A stretch of 64,000 nt of DNA, from positions 248,001 through 312,000 of the forward strand of contig JAXMCQ010000002.1 in assembly GCA_046349315.1 (NCBI GenBank). Direction: 5' to 3'. This document shows positions 49,784-57,987 of the stretch, in pieces. The translations under genes were made by a program, and so were the position numbers. Each line of letters starts with the position of its first letter. Within the stretch, counting starts at the first letter, position 1. The notes beneath the pieces are model-generated. The model saw nothing but the letters and a program-made list of their open reading frames with translations. It had not been told where the DNA came from and did not search any database. Source of the DNA: JAEUMG01 sp046349315 (lineage in GTDB: Bacteria; Pseudomonadota; Alphaproteobacteria; Rhizobiales; Aestuariivirgaceae).

Positions 49784-50419
49784 CTACTGCGTCGCCCAGA
49801 TGATGCGCGCGACCCAGTCGATGTCGTTCATCTCATAGGTCTTGGGCGGGTGTTCGGGATTGAACGAGGCTAGCTCGATTGTCTTGGCGGTCTGGCGATG
49901 CAGGATTTTTGCCATGACTTCACCGGCGCGTGTCTTGACCACGACGCGGTCGCCCTTACGCAGGCTGGTATTGGGCGAAACGATAATGAGATCGCCCTCG
50001 CGATAGACGGGCAACATGCTGTCGCCGGTGATCTCCAGCGAATAGGCATTCTGATCCGTCACGCCCGGAACGTCGATTTCGTCCCAGGATCCGCCGGCCG
50101 GAAATCCCGAATCGTCGAAGAAGCCGCCCTTGCCGGCTTGCGCGAAGCCGATCAGCGGGATCTGCTTGCGACGCGGTGGTTGGCCCTTCTTGCCGGTGAG
50201 AAGGTCGGCAAATTCCTCAACCGAGGCGCCCGAGGCGTCGAGCACGCGCGCGATGCTTTCCGTGGTCGGCCAGCGCGGCCGCCCATCCGGGCCGTGGCGC
50301 TTGGACGGATTGAAAGAGGTGGGATCGAGCCCCGCCTTCTTGGCGAGACCCGAGGCTGAGAAACCATAGCGTTCGGCAATCGTGTCGATTGCTGTCCAAA
50401 CTTGCTTGTGTGAGAACAT
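49784..50419 (-). CDS. S24-family (LexA/CI-like) transcriptional regulator
   Basis: A 211-residue protein. The N-terminal 75 residues have an XRE-like helix-turn-helix: ERYGFSASGLAKKAGLDPTS with the recognition helix following, then TTESIARVLDASGASVEEFA. The C-terminal half is an S24 peptidase domain: catalytic serine at about 134 in TGDSMLPVYREGD, lysine at about 171 in GEVMAKIL, and a possible self-cleavage Ala95-Gly96 in GFAQAGKGG. Such repressors autocleave under RecA or other stress signals. Close homologues appear beside lysK/pyrD in rhizobia, suggesting a chromosomal house gene rather than a prophage repressor; no phage genes are nearby. Confidence 0.88.
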   Translation of the reverse strand: MFSHKQVWTAIDTIAERYGFSASGLAKKAGLDPTSFNPSKRHGPDGRPRWPTTESIARVLDASGASVEEFADLLTGKKGQPPRRKQIPLIGFAQAGKGGFFDDSGFPAGGSWDEIDVPGVTDQNAYSLEITGDSMLPVYREGDLIIVSPNTSLRKGDRVVVKTRAGEVMAKILHRQTAKTIELASFNPEHPPKTYEMNDIDWVARIIWATQ

Positions 50420-50539
50420 GCGTCTACCGATCGGTTGAGGCGGGTGATTTCAGGCGTTGTTTCCGCAAATATAGGAACTGATACCTTAAGAATCGGCCTT
50501 TGTCCAGTCTTTCCGTAGGCTGATCCAGAAAAAGAATCC

Positions 50540-50884
50540 ATGGCTTTGATCTACAAGATTTGCTCTGCCTCCGACTGGGAGGGCGCCGTGAAAGAGGGGG
50601 CATTCCGGGGTTCTCCCGTCGACCTTCGTGACGGTTTCATCCATCTTTCAGCGGCCCATCAGGTGCGCGAAACCGCGCGCCGGCATTTTGCCGGGCAGGA
50701 GGGCTTGGTGCTGGTCGCGTTCGAGACGGATGATTTCGGCCCCAGTCTCAAATGGGAAGCCTCGCGCGGCGGCGATCTCTTTCCGCACGTGTATGGCGTC
50801 CTCCCCGTCGGCAAGGCGCGGTGGGTCGCTCATTTGCCGCGCGGGGCCCAAGGCCACATCTTTCCGGACGAGGTCCCGCAATGA
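50540..50884 (+). CDS. DUF952 family protein
   Basis: A 114-residue protein starting IYKICSASDWEGAVKEGAFR, with the DUF952 core GSPVDLRDGFIHLSAAHQV (about 28-46) and LKWEASRGGDLFPHVYGVLP (about 70-89). The function is unknown; the fold resembles ADP-ribosyltransferase/RNA 2'-phosphotransferase-like domains. Its stop overlaps the pyrD start (ATGA), an association conserved in Rhizobiales. Confidence 0.9.
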   Translation: MALIYKICSASDWEGAVKEGAFRGSPVDLRDGFIHLSAAHQVRETARRHFAGQEGLVLVAFETDDFGPSLKWEASRGGDLFPHVYGVLPVGKARWVAHLPRGAQGHIFPDEVPQ

Positions 50885-51966
50885 GCCTCGCTGGACTGGC
50901 ATTCTCGCTGGCGCAGCCAATGCTGCGCGGGCTCGATGCCGAACGCGCGCATGGCCTGACGATCACAGCATTGAAGATGGGGTTGGTTCCCGCTGCTGCA
51001 CCACGACCGAGGCCAGTACTTGCGCAGAGGCTCTTCGGACTTGCCTTTCCCAATCCATTGGGTCTTGCCGCCGGGTTCGACAAGAATGCAGAAGTTGCGG
51101 GAGCAGCCGTGCGACTCGGCTTTGGATTTGTCGAAGTGGGGACCGTGACGCCCAAGCCGCAAGCGGGCAATCCGAAGCCGCGCCTCTTCCGGTTGGCTGA
51201 GGATCGCGCCGTCATCAATCGCATGGGCTTCAACAATGAGGGTCATGAGCGCGTTCGCACGCGGCTCGCGCAATCGCGATCCGGCATCATTGGCGTCAAT
51301 ATCGGAGCGAACAAGGACTCGGATGATCGCGTTGCCGATTATGTCGCGGGTTATCGGTGCTTCGCGAGCCTCGCCGATTACATAACGGTCAACATCTCCT
51401 CGCCCAATACGCCGGGCTTGCGCAATCTCCAGGGCAAGGGCGAGCTTGAAATCCTGCTCGCGCGTTTGGCTCTGGCGCGCGAGAGCGAGAAAGTGCACCC
51501 GCCACTTCTTCTCAAGATCGCTCCGGATCTGAGCGAAAAGGAACTCGAGCAAGTCGCCACCGCGTGCCTCGCAGGCCCGGTCGATGGCGTCATAATTTCC
51601 AATACGACGATCAATCGGCCGAGGCTCCGTTCAGTACATGCAAGCGAGACCGGTGGGCTTTCAGGACGGCCGCTATTCGCACTCGCGACGCGACAGCTTG
51701 CGCGGTTCTATCTTCTGACCGGCGGAAAACTGCCGCTTATCGGCGTCGGCGGAATTGAAGATGCCGAAACAGCCTGGACGAAAATCCGCGCCGGCGCTTC
51801 ACTGCTGCAGCTCTATTCGGCGCTGGTTTATAAGGGGCCGGCGCTGATCGAGGAAATACTCGCGGGGCTCTCGGAGAAACTCGCGGTCGCCGGCTATGGC
51901 GTAGTCGAGGAAGCAGTCGGCTGCGAGGCGGAGGCGCTCGCCGCCCATGGGTCAAGTGGTACGTAG
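50881..51966 (+). CDS. pyrD: Dihydroorotate dehydrogenase (quinone), class 2
   Basis: The 361-residue product begins with a short membrane-associating helix (MSLAGLAFSLAQPMLRGLD), then FPNPLGLAAGFDKNAEVAGA (about 55-74) and FVEVGTVTPKPQAGNPKPRL (about 82-101), the FMN and substrate region of class 2 enzymes; INRMGFNNEG, TVNISSPNTPGLRNLQ with the catalytic serine, and IIGVGGIEDAETAWTKIRAG follow. It oxidises dihydroorotate to orotate, feeding electrons to ubiquinone. The start overlaps the DUF952 gene. Its last 73 bases overlap the convergent binding-protein gene. Confidence 0.96.
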   Translation: MSLAGLAFSLAQPMLRGLDAERAHGLTITALKMGLVPAAAPRPRPVLAQRLFGLAFPNPLGLAAGFDKNAEVAGAAVRLGFGFVEVGTVTPKPQAGNPKPRLFRLAEDRAVINRMGFNNEGHERVRTRLAQSRSGIIGVNIGANKDSDDRVADYVAGYRCFASLADYITVNISSPNTPGLRNLQGKGELEILLARLALARESEKVHPPLLLKIAPDLSEKELEQVATACLAGPVDGVIISNTTINRPRLRSVHASETGGLSGRPLFALATRQLARFYLLTGGKLPLIGVGGIEDAETAWTKIRAGASLLQLYSALVYKGPALIEEILAGLSEKLAVAGYGVVEEAVGCEAEALAAHGSSGT

Positions 51967-52790
51967 GTCCGGAACAGTTTGGCGAACGTGCCGTTCGTCT
52001 GCAATTGATCAAGCGCCCAGTCGATGGATTCAAGCAGATTGTCTTCTCGCGCGCGACGCACGACGAAGCTCAAGGGTTGGCTGAAATAAGAGGCATCGAT
52101 GAAAGCGCCATCGACGAGCTTGCAACACTTCTGGGATGTCTCGCCCTTGACCCAATAGACGAGCCTCACCGCATCATCGAAGACGACGTCTACGGCGCCA
52201 GTCTTGAGGGCTTCGCCCAATGCCGTCTGCTCTGGAAAAGCAACTATCTGGCTGCCGGAATAATAGCGCTTGAGCCATGCTTCATGCGCGCTGCCGCCCA
52301 GGACGCCGATCTTCTTTCCCAAGAGCTGGGCTGGATCGGCTGATGTGAGCGCCGTGTTGGCCGGCGCCGCGAAATGCCCCAGTGCGCGATAGAAAGGTCG
52401 CGTCGGCTTGCCCTCGGCCAGCACTTGCGGTGTCACGCGTAAGGCCGAGATGATGACATCGCCCTCGTCGCGTGCGAGGCCCGGGAGCAGGTCGTCAAAG
52501 GGTAGAAGCTTGATCTCGCAGCGTATGCGCAGTTCCGAACACACGGCATTGGCAAGTTCGACATTGAGCCCGGTCAATCGCTTGGCGTCGTCGCGATAGT
52601 GGAAAGGCGGAAAGCCGTCATCGACGAGGATGCGCACCACACCGCTCACCGGCTCGGGCCGCTGCGCCTTGGCATCGACAAAGCGGAAGAGCGGCACGGC
52701 ATAGGCGGGGGCTGGGCTTTGAGCCCATGCGGTATGCTGCCCGGCCGCGAAGGCGAGGATGGCGATGATGGCTAGAATGCTCCGGCACAT
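51894..52790 (-). CDS. Periplasmic solute-binding protein (family 3)
   Basis: A 298-residue protein with a signal peptide (AIIAILAFAAGQHTAWA) and the type 3 binding fold: GVVRILVDDGFPPFHYRD (about 49-66), LTGLNVELANAVCSELRIRC (about 71-90), DEGDVIISALRVTPQVLAEG (about 109-128), GKKIGVLGGSAHEAWL, and DVVFDDAVRLVYWV. It resembles amino-acid- or methanol/PQQ-associated binding proteins. No permease or ATPase gene is adjacent, so it is an orphan receptor here. The C-terminal A/S/T/P-rich tail (SASASQPTASSTTP) is encoded where the gene overlaps pyrD. Confidence 0.85.
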   Translation of the reverse strand: MCRSILAIIAILAFAAGQHTAWAQSPAPAYAVPLFRFVDAKAQRPEPVSGVVRILVDDGFPPFHYRDDAKRLTGLNVELANAVCSELRIRCEIKLLPFDDLLPGLARDEGDVIISALRVTPQVLAEGKPTRPFYRALGHFAAPANTALTSADPAQLLGKKIGVLGGSAHEAWLKRYYSGSQIVAFPEQTALGEALKTGAVDVVFDDAVRLVYWVKGETSQKCCKLVDGAFIDASYFSQPLSFVVRRAREDNLLESIDWALDQLQTNGTFAKLFRTYVPLDPWAASASASQPTASSTTP

Positions 52791-52861
52791 AAACTGGTAA
52801 TCTCACCCTTCGCGCTGCAATTTGCAGATTCGAATTGCACTTTAAACACGAATTCGCTTCA

Positions 52862-52880
52862 TTAACACGATTGACGTTAA
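52862..52880. promoter_or_regulatory. Inverted repeat TTAAC-N9-GTTAA upstream of the glycosyltransferase gene
   Basis: TTAAC at 52862-52866 and GTTAA at 52876-52880 form an inverted repeat in an AT-rich stretch between the divergent binding-protein gene and the glycosyltransferase start. It could be an operator. The half-site spacing does not fit the CtrA consensus. Confidence 0.35.
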
Positions 52881-52896
52881 GTCATCGTGGGCGGCG

Positions 52897-54630
52897 GTGC
52901 GTTTATCGGGCGGCGAATTTGGAGGAATCGGTTCGGCGCTGGGCGGAAGCCCGGCGACGCGTTCCATCGCGGCCAATGAAGCGCCGTCGCGTTTACGACG
53001 GCTTGGTGAGCGCGAGATCGCAGACGCGGTAGCGCGGATTAGGCGGAAGGAGATCGACCTTGCCCTGCGCCGGCGCTTGCTTCCGATCGCGCGCGGCGCA
53101 GAAGAGACGATCTACGCCGCCGGCGATCTGTCAGGCCTTGCTTATGCGAAAATGCGCGGGCTCAAGGTGATAGCGCTCGCCAACCGGCACCGGGTGCTGT
53201 CTCTGTTGCAGGCTCGGTTTCGAGGCCGGTTGAAACATGCGGCGTCACGCCGGCTCTTAGAGGATGCGCCGATCTTTTCTGCCGCGCGACGTCTAACGCC
53301 ATCGCAAGGCTGGTTCCTTTTTGTCGCGCTCGCAATCGGCCTCCTAGCCGGGGCGGCCTTGGGCGCAATGGCGGGCATGATCCTCGGTGTGCTGTGCTCG
53401 CTCTTTTTCATGATGGTGATCGGACTCAGACTTCTGTCGCTTGGAGGACCTGTCGAGGCCGAGCATCTCGAGCCGATCACCGTGCCCGATTCGGCGCTGC
53501 CGGAATTCACGATCCTCGTGCCGTTGTTTCGCGAGATTTCCGTGGTGAGGCAGATACTCGATAGTCTTGCGGCGATCGACTACCCGCCCGGGCGGCTCGA
53601 CGTGAAGATCGTGCTTGAGGAGAATGATCGCGAAACGGTCGATTATGTGTGCGACTGCGTCCTGCCTCCGCACTTCGAAGTCATTGTCGTTCCGGCCGGC
53701 AAGCCGCAGACGAAGCCCAAGGCGCTCAATTATGCCTTGAACTTCGCGCGCGGCGATCTCATAGCGGTCTTCGATGCCGAGGACGTGCCGGACCCGAAGC
53801 AATTGCGCCTCGCAGCCGGTGTCTTCGCCAAGGCGCCCGCCGATCTCGCTTGCGTACAGGCGCGCCTCGATTTCTTCAATGCGGACGACAATTGGCTGAC
53901 CCGCCAATTCGCCATCGAATATGCCGTGTTGTTCCGGCGATTGCTGCCAGTGCTTGCGAGCCTGTCCTTGCCCCTGCCGTTGGGCGGGACGTCCAATCAT
54001 TTCAGGACAGATATCCTGCGTCAGGTGGGCGGCTGGGACCCGCACAATGTAACCGAGGATGCCGATCTCGGCTTGCGCCTCGCGCGGCTCGGCTATCGCA
54101 CCGGCGTTATCGACAGCGAGACGTCGGAAGAGGCCAATGGCGCGCCGGGCAACTGGATGCAACAGCGGGCGCGTTGGCTGAAGGGCTGGATGCAAACATG
54201 GCTTGTGCATATGCGCGAGCCGGCCCGGCTCTATCGCGAATTGGGCTGGGCAGGATTTCTTGCCATGCAAGCCTGGCTGGGTGGCCTGATTTTCTCCTCG
54301 CTCGTCCATCCCTTCTTCCTTGCGTATACGGTCTGGCTGCTGGCCCGAGGAGAGTTCTTCCCGGCGCGAGCCGATCTCCTTGGCACGATGATTGTCGGAC
54401 TTAATCTGGCCGTGCTGGTGATGGGTTATGGTGCCTATGTGCTGGTCGCCTGGGAGGCATTGGCCAGGCGCGTGGACCGGCACTTGCGATTGTGGCTCGT
54501 GCTGACGCCGTTTTATTGGCTCATGATCTCCGCAGCAGCCTGGCTCGCGCTGTGGCAATTGATCCGCAATCCATACGGCTGGAATAAGACCCGGCACGGC
54601 CTAGTTCGCCGGCCGCAGGGAGAAACATGA
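52897..54630 (+). CDS. Family 2 glycosyltransferase, cellulose-synthase-like membrane protein
   Basis: A 577-residue protein starting at GTG. A cytoplasmic leader (about 1-120, with a GSPII_E-like/PilZ-neighbour type helical region) precedes two spans (WFLFVALAIGLLAGAALGAM and ILGVLCSLFFMMVIGLRLL), a GT2 catalytic domain (FTILVPLFREISVVRQILDS, DxD as FDAEDVPDP, TEDADLGLRLARLGYR and QQRARWLKGWMQTW), and four more C-terminal spans. TED and QxxRW are motifs of processive synthases. The product is probably an exported beta-linked polysaccharide; no cyclic-di-GMP or secretion partner gene is adjacent. Confidence 0.9.
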   Translation: MRLSGGEFGGIGSALGGSPATRSIAANEAPSRLRRLGEREIADAVARIRRKEIDLALRRRLLPIARGAEETIYAAGDLSGLAYAKMRGLKVIALANRHRVLSLLQARFRGRLKHAASRRLLEDAPIFSAARRLTPSQGWFLFVALAIGLLAGAALGAMAGMILGVLCSLFFMMVIGLRLLSLGGPVEAEHLEPITVPDSALPEFTILVPLFREISVVRQILDSLAAIDYPPGRLDVKIVLEENDRETVDYVCDCVLPPHFEVIVVPAGKPQTKPKALNYALNFARGDLIAVFDAEDVPDPKQLRLAAGVFAKAPADLACVQARLDFFNADDNWLTRQFAIEYAVLFRRLLPVLASLSLPLPLGGTSNHFRTDILRQVGGWDPHNVTEDADLGLRLARLGYRTGVIDSETSEEANGAPGNWMQQRARWLKGWMQTWLVHMREPARLYRELGWAGFLAMQAWLGGLIFSSLVHPFFLAYTVWLLARGEFFPARADLLGTMIVGLNLAVLVMGYGAYVLVAWEALARRVDRHLRLWLVLTPFYWLMISAAAWLALWQLIRNPYGWNKTRHGLVRRPQGET

Positions 54631-54729
54631 GACCGTTGCGGCGATCTCCCAGCCATCAGCTCCTATCTTATGCCTCTTGTGACATTTGAGCTTCGAGGCT
54701 AAACATTGCCCGGCGACATGATGGAATAA

Positions 54730-55161
54730 ATGACGCATCGAATCGAGTCGGGGGCCGCTAGATCGGCGCGTTGGTTAGCCTTGCTGCTAGCGGTGTTCCT
54801 ATGCGCGTGCTCCTCGAAGAACCCGGATGTTGCGGTCGTCGACACTGGGCCGCAGGTGGCACCGGTACCGAGCGGACCCTTGAAGGCCGCCGAGATTATG
54901 CAGGCGCTTTCCAATCGTACGTTCAAATATACACGCGGGTCGCGGACCGGTACCGTCACGTTCAACTCCGATGGCACATTCGGCTATGAAGAGGTAGGCA
55001 AGGGACCTGGTACCGGCGTCTGGCAGGCCAGCGACGGCGCGCTTTGTGAAGCCTTCGATCCGACGAGCTTCCTGCCGCAGGGCACGCGCAGCGAATGCCA
55101 ACCCTTCAAGACCGCCGGAGGCAATTTCTTTGCCGGCTCGGCGCGCTTCGAGCCGATGTAG
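54730..55161 (+). CDS. Putative lipoprotein (143 aa)
   Basis: The N terminus is basic then hydrophobic and ends in the lipobox LCAC (ARWLALLLAVFLCAC), with cysteine at about 27. The mature domain has AAEIMQALSNRTFKYTRGSR and TVTFNSDGTFGYEEVGKGPG, similar to small beta-barrel envelope proteins that begin with an 'L.G....' lipocalin-like strand pattern. Two late cysteines (LCEAF, SECQPF) may bond. No specific family assigned. Confidence 0.7.
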   Translation: MTHRIESGAARSARWLALLLAVFLCACSSKNPDVAVVDTGPQVAPVPSGPLKAAEIMQALSNRTFKYTRGSRTGTVTFNSDGTFGYEEVGKGPGTGVWQASDGALCEAFDPTSFLPQGTRSECQPFKTAGGNFFAGSARFEPM

Positions 55162-55167
55162 CCGTAG

Positions 55168-55308
55168 TTAACCTGCAAAACTCCAGAATGCGCCGAGCAG
55201 CCTCTCCTGCATGATGAGCAGGATGATCAACGCGCCCAAGATACCGCCGAGGATGAACGCGATGATCCACCCGCCGGCTGAGCGGCGCGAAGGCTTGGGG
55301 TCGTTCAT
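55168..55308 (-). CDS. Small membrane protein (46 aa)
   Basis: ATG at 55306-55308 (minus strand) follows GGAGA with good spacing and opens 46 codons ending TAA at 55168-55170. A basic N terminus (NDPKPSRRSAGG) precedes one clear transmembrane helix (WIIAFILGGILGALIILLIM) and a short amphipathic tail. The ribosome binding site and composition make this a likely real small gene, convergent with the lipoprotein gene. Function unknown. Confidence 0.6.
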   Translation of the reverse strand: MNDPKPSRRSAGGWIIAFILGGILGALIILLIMQERLLGAFWSFAG

Positions 55309-55370
55309 GCGTTAGGTCTCCATGGACAGTGCTGATCTAGCCGGAGCTTAACGCGTCCGGCCCGCCAGAC

Positions 55371-56495
55371 CTAGCGTTTGACTTCGAATTTGAGGAGCGA
55401 GGCTTTCTCGATCGCTTTCCAATCGACATCGATGCCGAGGCCATGGCCGTCGGGCGCACGGACATAGCCGTCCTTGTCTGTGCGGATTACGTTATGTGAG
55501 CCATACTCGAAGGAAGGGTAGGGTACGGGTTGCTCGAAATAGGTGCAGTTCTTGAAGGCGAGCATGACATGGAGATTGGCTGCCTGGGTTAGCGTGTAGC
55601 CCCAGCACTGAACCTCGACATTCATGCCATTCGCCTCCGCAAGGCCCATCACCTTGCGGATCGGAGTGATGCCGCCGCAGATCGTCGCGTCGACGCGCAA
55701 TGAACTCCAGCAATCGGCCCGCACTGCCGCTTCGAGTTGTTGCAGGTCGAGCCACGTATTGCCGGCGGCGATGATCGGCACCGTCGTCTGCCGCTTCAAT
55801 TCGCGATAGCCCGCGACATCGGTATCAACGAGCGGCGCTTCGAACCATTCGAAATCAAGATCGCCGAGGCGGCGGCCCACTTTGAGGGCGCTGGCAAGAT
55901 CATAACGCTGCTCGACGTCGAGCATGAGCGACATGCCGGTACCCGCGAAGTGCTTGGCCGATTCCTCACACAGCGGAAGATCGCGCGCCGGATTGCACCA
56001 GCAATGGAACTTGACCGCCTTAAAGCCTTCGGCTTGGCGCTCGGCGATATAGTCGATATAGGCCTTGTTGCTGTCGAGCAGGGGCGTTGAGGCATAGGAG
56101 AGAATCTTATGCCGCGCGCCGCCCAGCATTTGATAGAGCGGCAATTTGGCGTAGCGCGCCGTCATGTCCCACAAGGCGATGTCGATTAATGACTGCGCCT
56201 GCGGCACCTGCGGCGTGCCGAGATTGCGGTGACGATGCCAGAGCATTTCGCGCTCGGCCGGCGACTGGCCGATCATGTCGGGGAGAAGATAGCGCAATGT
56301 TTCTCCGACCGACCGGTCGAAACTGTGGGCGTTGATCATCGCCGCGCCGGAAATGCCCTGTAGGCCACTCTTCGCCGTGAGTCGCAGGACGATGTTGACC
56401 ATATACTGGCCGCTCATACCCTCCGCCCAGCTGTAGCGCTCGACATCGGGGCCGACCACGAAGACCTCGGCGCGTTCAATTATTTCATCAAGCAT
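55371..56495 (-). CDS. Mandelate racemase/enolase-superfamily protein, atypical active site
   Basis: The ATG at 56493-56495 with GGGAG eight bases upstream gives 374 residues; an ATG five codons earlier overlaps the ABC ATPase stop. The alpha/beta-barrel has MLDVEQRYD (metal aspartate at 193), FEWFEAPL (glutamate at 219) and RVDATICGGIT (aspartate at 269). Two departures stand out: the left-side catalytic motif is K162-x-H164 rather than K-x-K, and the third metal ligand position, normally a glycine-glutamate pair, is G245-N246. The expected right-side histidine is also absent (VEVQCWGYTL). It is probably a dehydratase or epimerase of an acid sugar or amino acid imported by the linked ABC system, but the chemistry is uncertain. 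Confidence 0.8.
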   Translation of the reverse strand: MLDEIIERAEVFVVGPDVERYSWAEGMSGQYMVNIVLRLTAKSGLQGISGAAMINAHSFDRSVGETLRYLLPDMIGQSPAEREMLWHRHRNLGTPQVPQAQSLIDIALWDMTARYAKLPLYQMLGGARHKILSYASTPLLDSNKAYIDYIAERQAEGFKAVKFHCWCNPARDLPLCEESAKHFAGTGMSLMLDVEQRYDLASALKVGRRLGDLDFEWFEAPLVDTDVAGYRELKRQTTVPIIAAGNTWLDLQQLEAAVRADCWSSLRVDATICGGITPIRKVMGLAEANGMNVEVQCWGYTLTQAANLHVMLAFKNCTYFEQPVPYPSFEYGSHNVIRTDKDGYVRAPDGHGLGIDVDWKAIEKASLLKFEVKR

Positions 56496-56509
56496 CGATC
56501 GATCTCCCA

Positions 56510-57331
56510 TTATTGTTTCGTGTCTTGAACTGGCTCGAGCTTGCTCTCGCCGTGCCAGCCGAGGTGATTGAGGAATTCGCGGGTCCGCGCCACGGTTGCC
56601 TGTTCGAATATCTGCCGCGGCGGCCCTTGTTCGATGACGCGGCCCTTGTCGAAAACGACGACCCAATTGCCGACCCGCCGCGCGAAATCCATCTCGTGCG
56701 TGACGACCACCATCGTCATGCCTTCATCGGCCAGCGCCTTCATGACGCTCAAGACTTCGCCGATCGTCTCGGGATCGAGTGCCGAGGTCGGCTCGTCAAA
56801 AAGCATCAACGCTGGCTCCATGGCGAGGGCGCGGGCGATGGCGACGCGCTGCTGCTGTCCACCGGAGAGATTGGCGGGGTGAGAAGAGGCCTTTTCCGAA
56901 AGGCCTACCTTGGAAAGAAGCGCCAACGCGCGCTTGTCGGCGGCCGCTTGGTCGAGCTTCAAAACAGTTGTTAGTCCGATCGTGATATTCTTGAGGACGG
57001 TCAAATGCGGGAATAATTCGAAGTTTTGGAAGACCATACCCATGCGCTGCCGGACTTGCCGGGCATCGCGATTGTCATCGGCGCGCACTTCCTTGCCTTC
57101 AAAAAGCACCCGGCCGCTATCGAGTGTTTCAAGCGCATTCGCGCAGCGCAGCGCTGTTGATTTTCCAGAGCCCGAAGGGCCGATCAGACAGACGACCTCG
57201 CCACGATTGATCGTGAAGCTGACTTGATCAAGCGCTTGCAAAGTTCCATAGCGCTTGGACACGCTCTCGAATGAGAGGATCGGGCGTTCGCCATGGTTGA
57301 TCCGCTTTATGGTGGGTTCTTGCGCGCTCAT
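56510..57331 (-). CDS. Amino-acid-type ABC transporter ATP-binding protein
   Basis: A 273-residue ATPase: Walker A GPSGSGKST (about 51-59), Q-loop FQNFELFPH, signature LSGGQQQRVAIARALA (about 152-167), Walker B LMLFDEPTSALDP and switch histidine VVVTHEMDFA. This is the PAAT (polar amino acid) group. The start at 57329-57331 overlaps the upstream permease gene by four bases. Energises uptake of the substrate bound by the protein at 58741-59580. Confidence 0.95.
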   Translation of the reverse strand: MSAQEPTIKRINHGERPILSFESVSKRYGTLQALDQVSFTINRGEVVCLIGPSGSGKSTALRCANALETLDSGRVLFEGKEVRADDNRDARQVRQRMGMVFQNFELFPHLTVLKNITIGLTTVLKLDQAAADKRALALLSKVGLSEKASSHPANLSGGQQQRVAIARALAMEPALMLFDEPTSALDPETIGEVLSVMKALADEGMTMVVVTHEMDFARRVGNWVVVFDKGRVIEQGPPRQIFEQATVARTREFLNHLGWHGESKLEPVQDTKQ

Positions 57332-57987
57332 TCGACTACCTTGTAGCGACGGTGAATCCAGTCGACGATCTTGGCTTGCGGGTAACCCATCAGCCAGTAG
57401 ATCACGGCCATGGCCGTCAACACCTCCAGAATGCGATAGGTCTCCGAGCGAATTTTCAGCGACACGTAGGAGAGGTCGGCGACCGAGATGATGGAGACCA
57501 GCGATGTATCCTTGAACAGCGATACCCATGTCGTGGCGAGCGCCGGCAACACGCGCATCACCGCTTGCGGCAGGACGATGTGCCACATGATCTGCGCATC
57601 CGACATGCCGAGCGCACGGCCGGCATTCCACTGGCCTTTGCGGATCGACAGTATACCGGCGCGGAATGTCTCGGAATTGAAGGACGAAATGTTGCAGGCG
57701 AGTCCCATGATGGCCGTGGTCAATTGTGAGAACTGCATGTCGAAATAGGCCGGCAAGACATAATAGGCCCAATAGATCTGCAGAATGAGCGGTGTGGCAC
57801 GAAAGAACTCAACGAATGCCGCGGCCGTAAACGACACCACCTTGAAACGCGACATGCGCAGGAAGGCGAGGATGAGGCCGCCGGGGATGGCGAGCGCCAT
57901 GGTGACGACGGCGAGCCATACAGTCATCCACGCGCCTTCGGCGAAGCGCGGCAGGTTGGTCCAGATGACGCTCCAGTCGAAGGTCAT
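57328..57987 (-). CDS. Amino-acid-type ABC transporter permease
   Basis: With ATG at 57985-57987 the product is 219 residues with five spans; the EAA loop is ALGMSDAQIMWHIVLPQAVM (about 133-152). The opening WMTVWLAVVTMALAIPGGLI and FRATPLILQIYWAYYVLP are typical of His/Glu/Gln permeases. Overlaps the ATPase gene by four bases and the other permease gene at its own start. Confidence 0.94.
   Translation of the reverse strand: MTFDWSVIWTNLPRFAEGAWMTVWLAVVTMALAIPGGLILAFLRMSRFKVVSFTAAAFVEFFRATPLILQIYWAYYVLPAYFDMQFSQLTTAIMGLACNISSFNSETFRAGILSIRKGQWNAGRALGMSDAQIMWHIVLPQAVMRVLPALATTWVSLFKDTSLVSIISVADLSYVSLKIRSETYRILEVLTAMAVIYWLMGYPQAKIVDWIHRRYKVVE

Noticed and set aside
49784..50419. Prophage repressor and hidden prophage
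   Set aside because: The S24 protein is CI/LexA-like, but no integrase, structural or lysis genes are near; neighbours are lysK, DUF952 and pyrD.
52862..52880. CtrA-binding site
   Set aside because: CtrA sites are TTAA-N7-TTAA direct repeats; here the halves are inverted and nine bases apart, so kept only as a generic inverted repeat.
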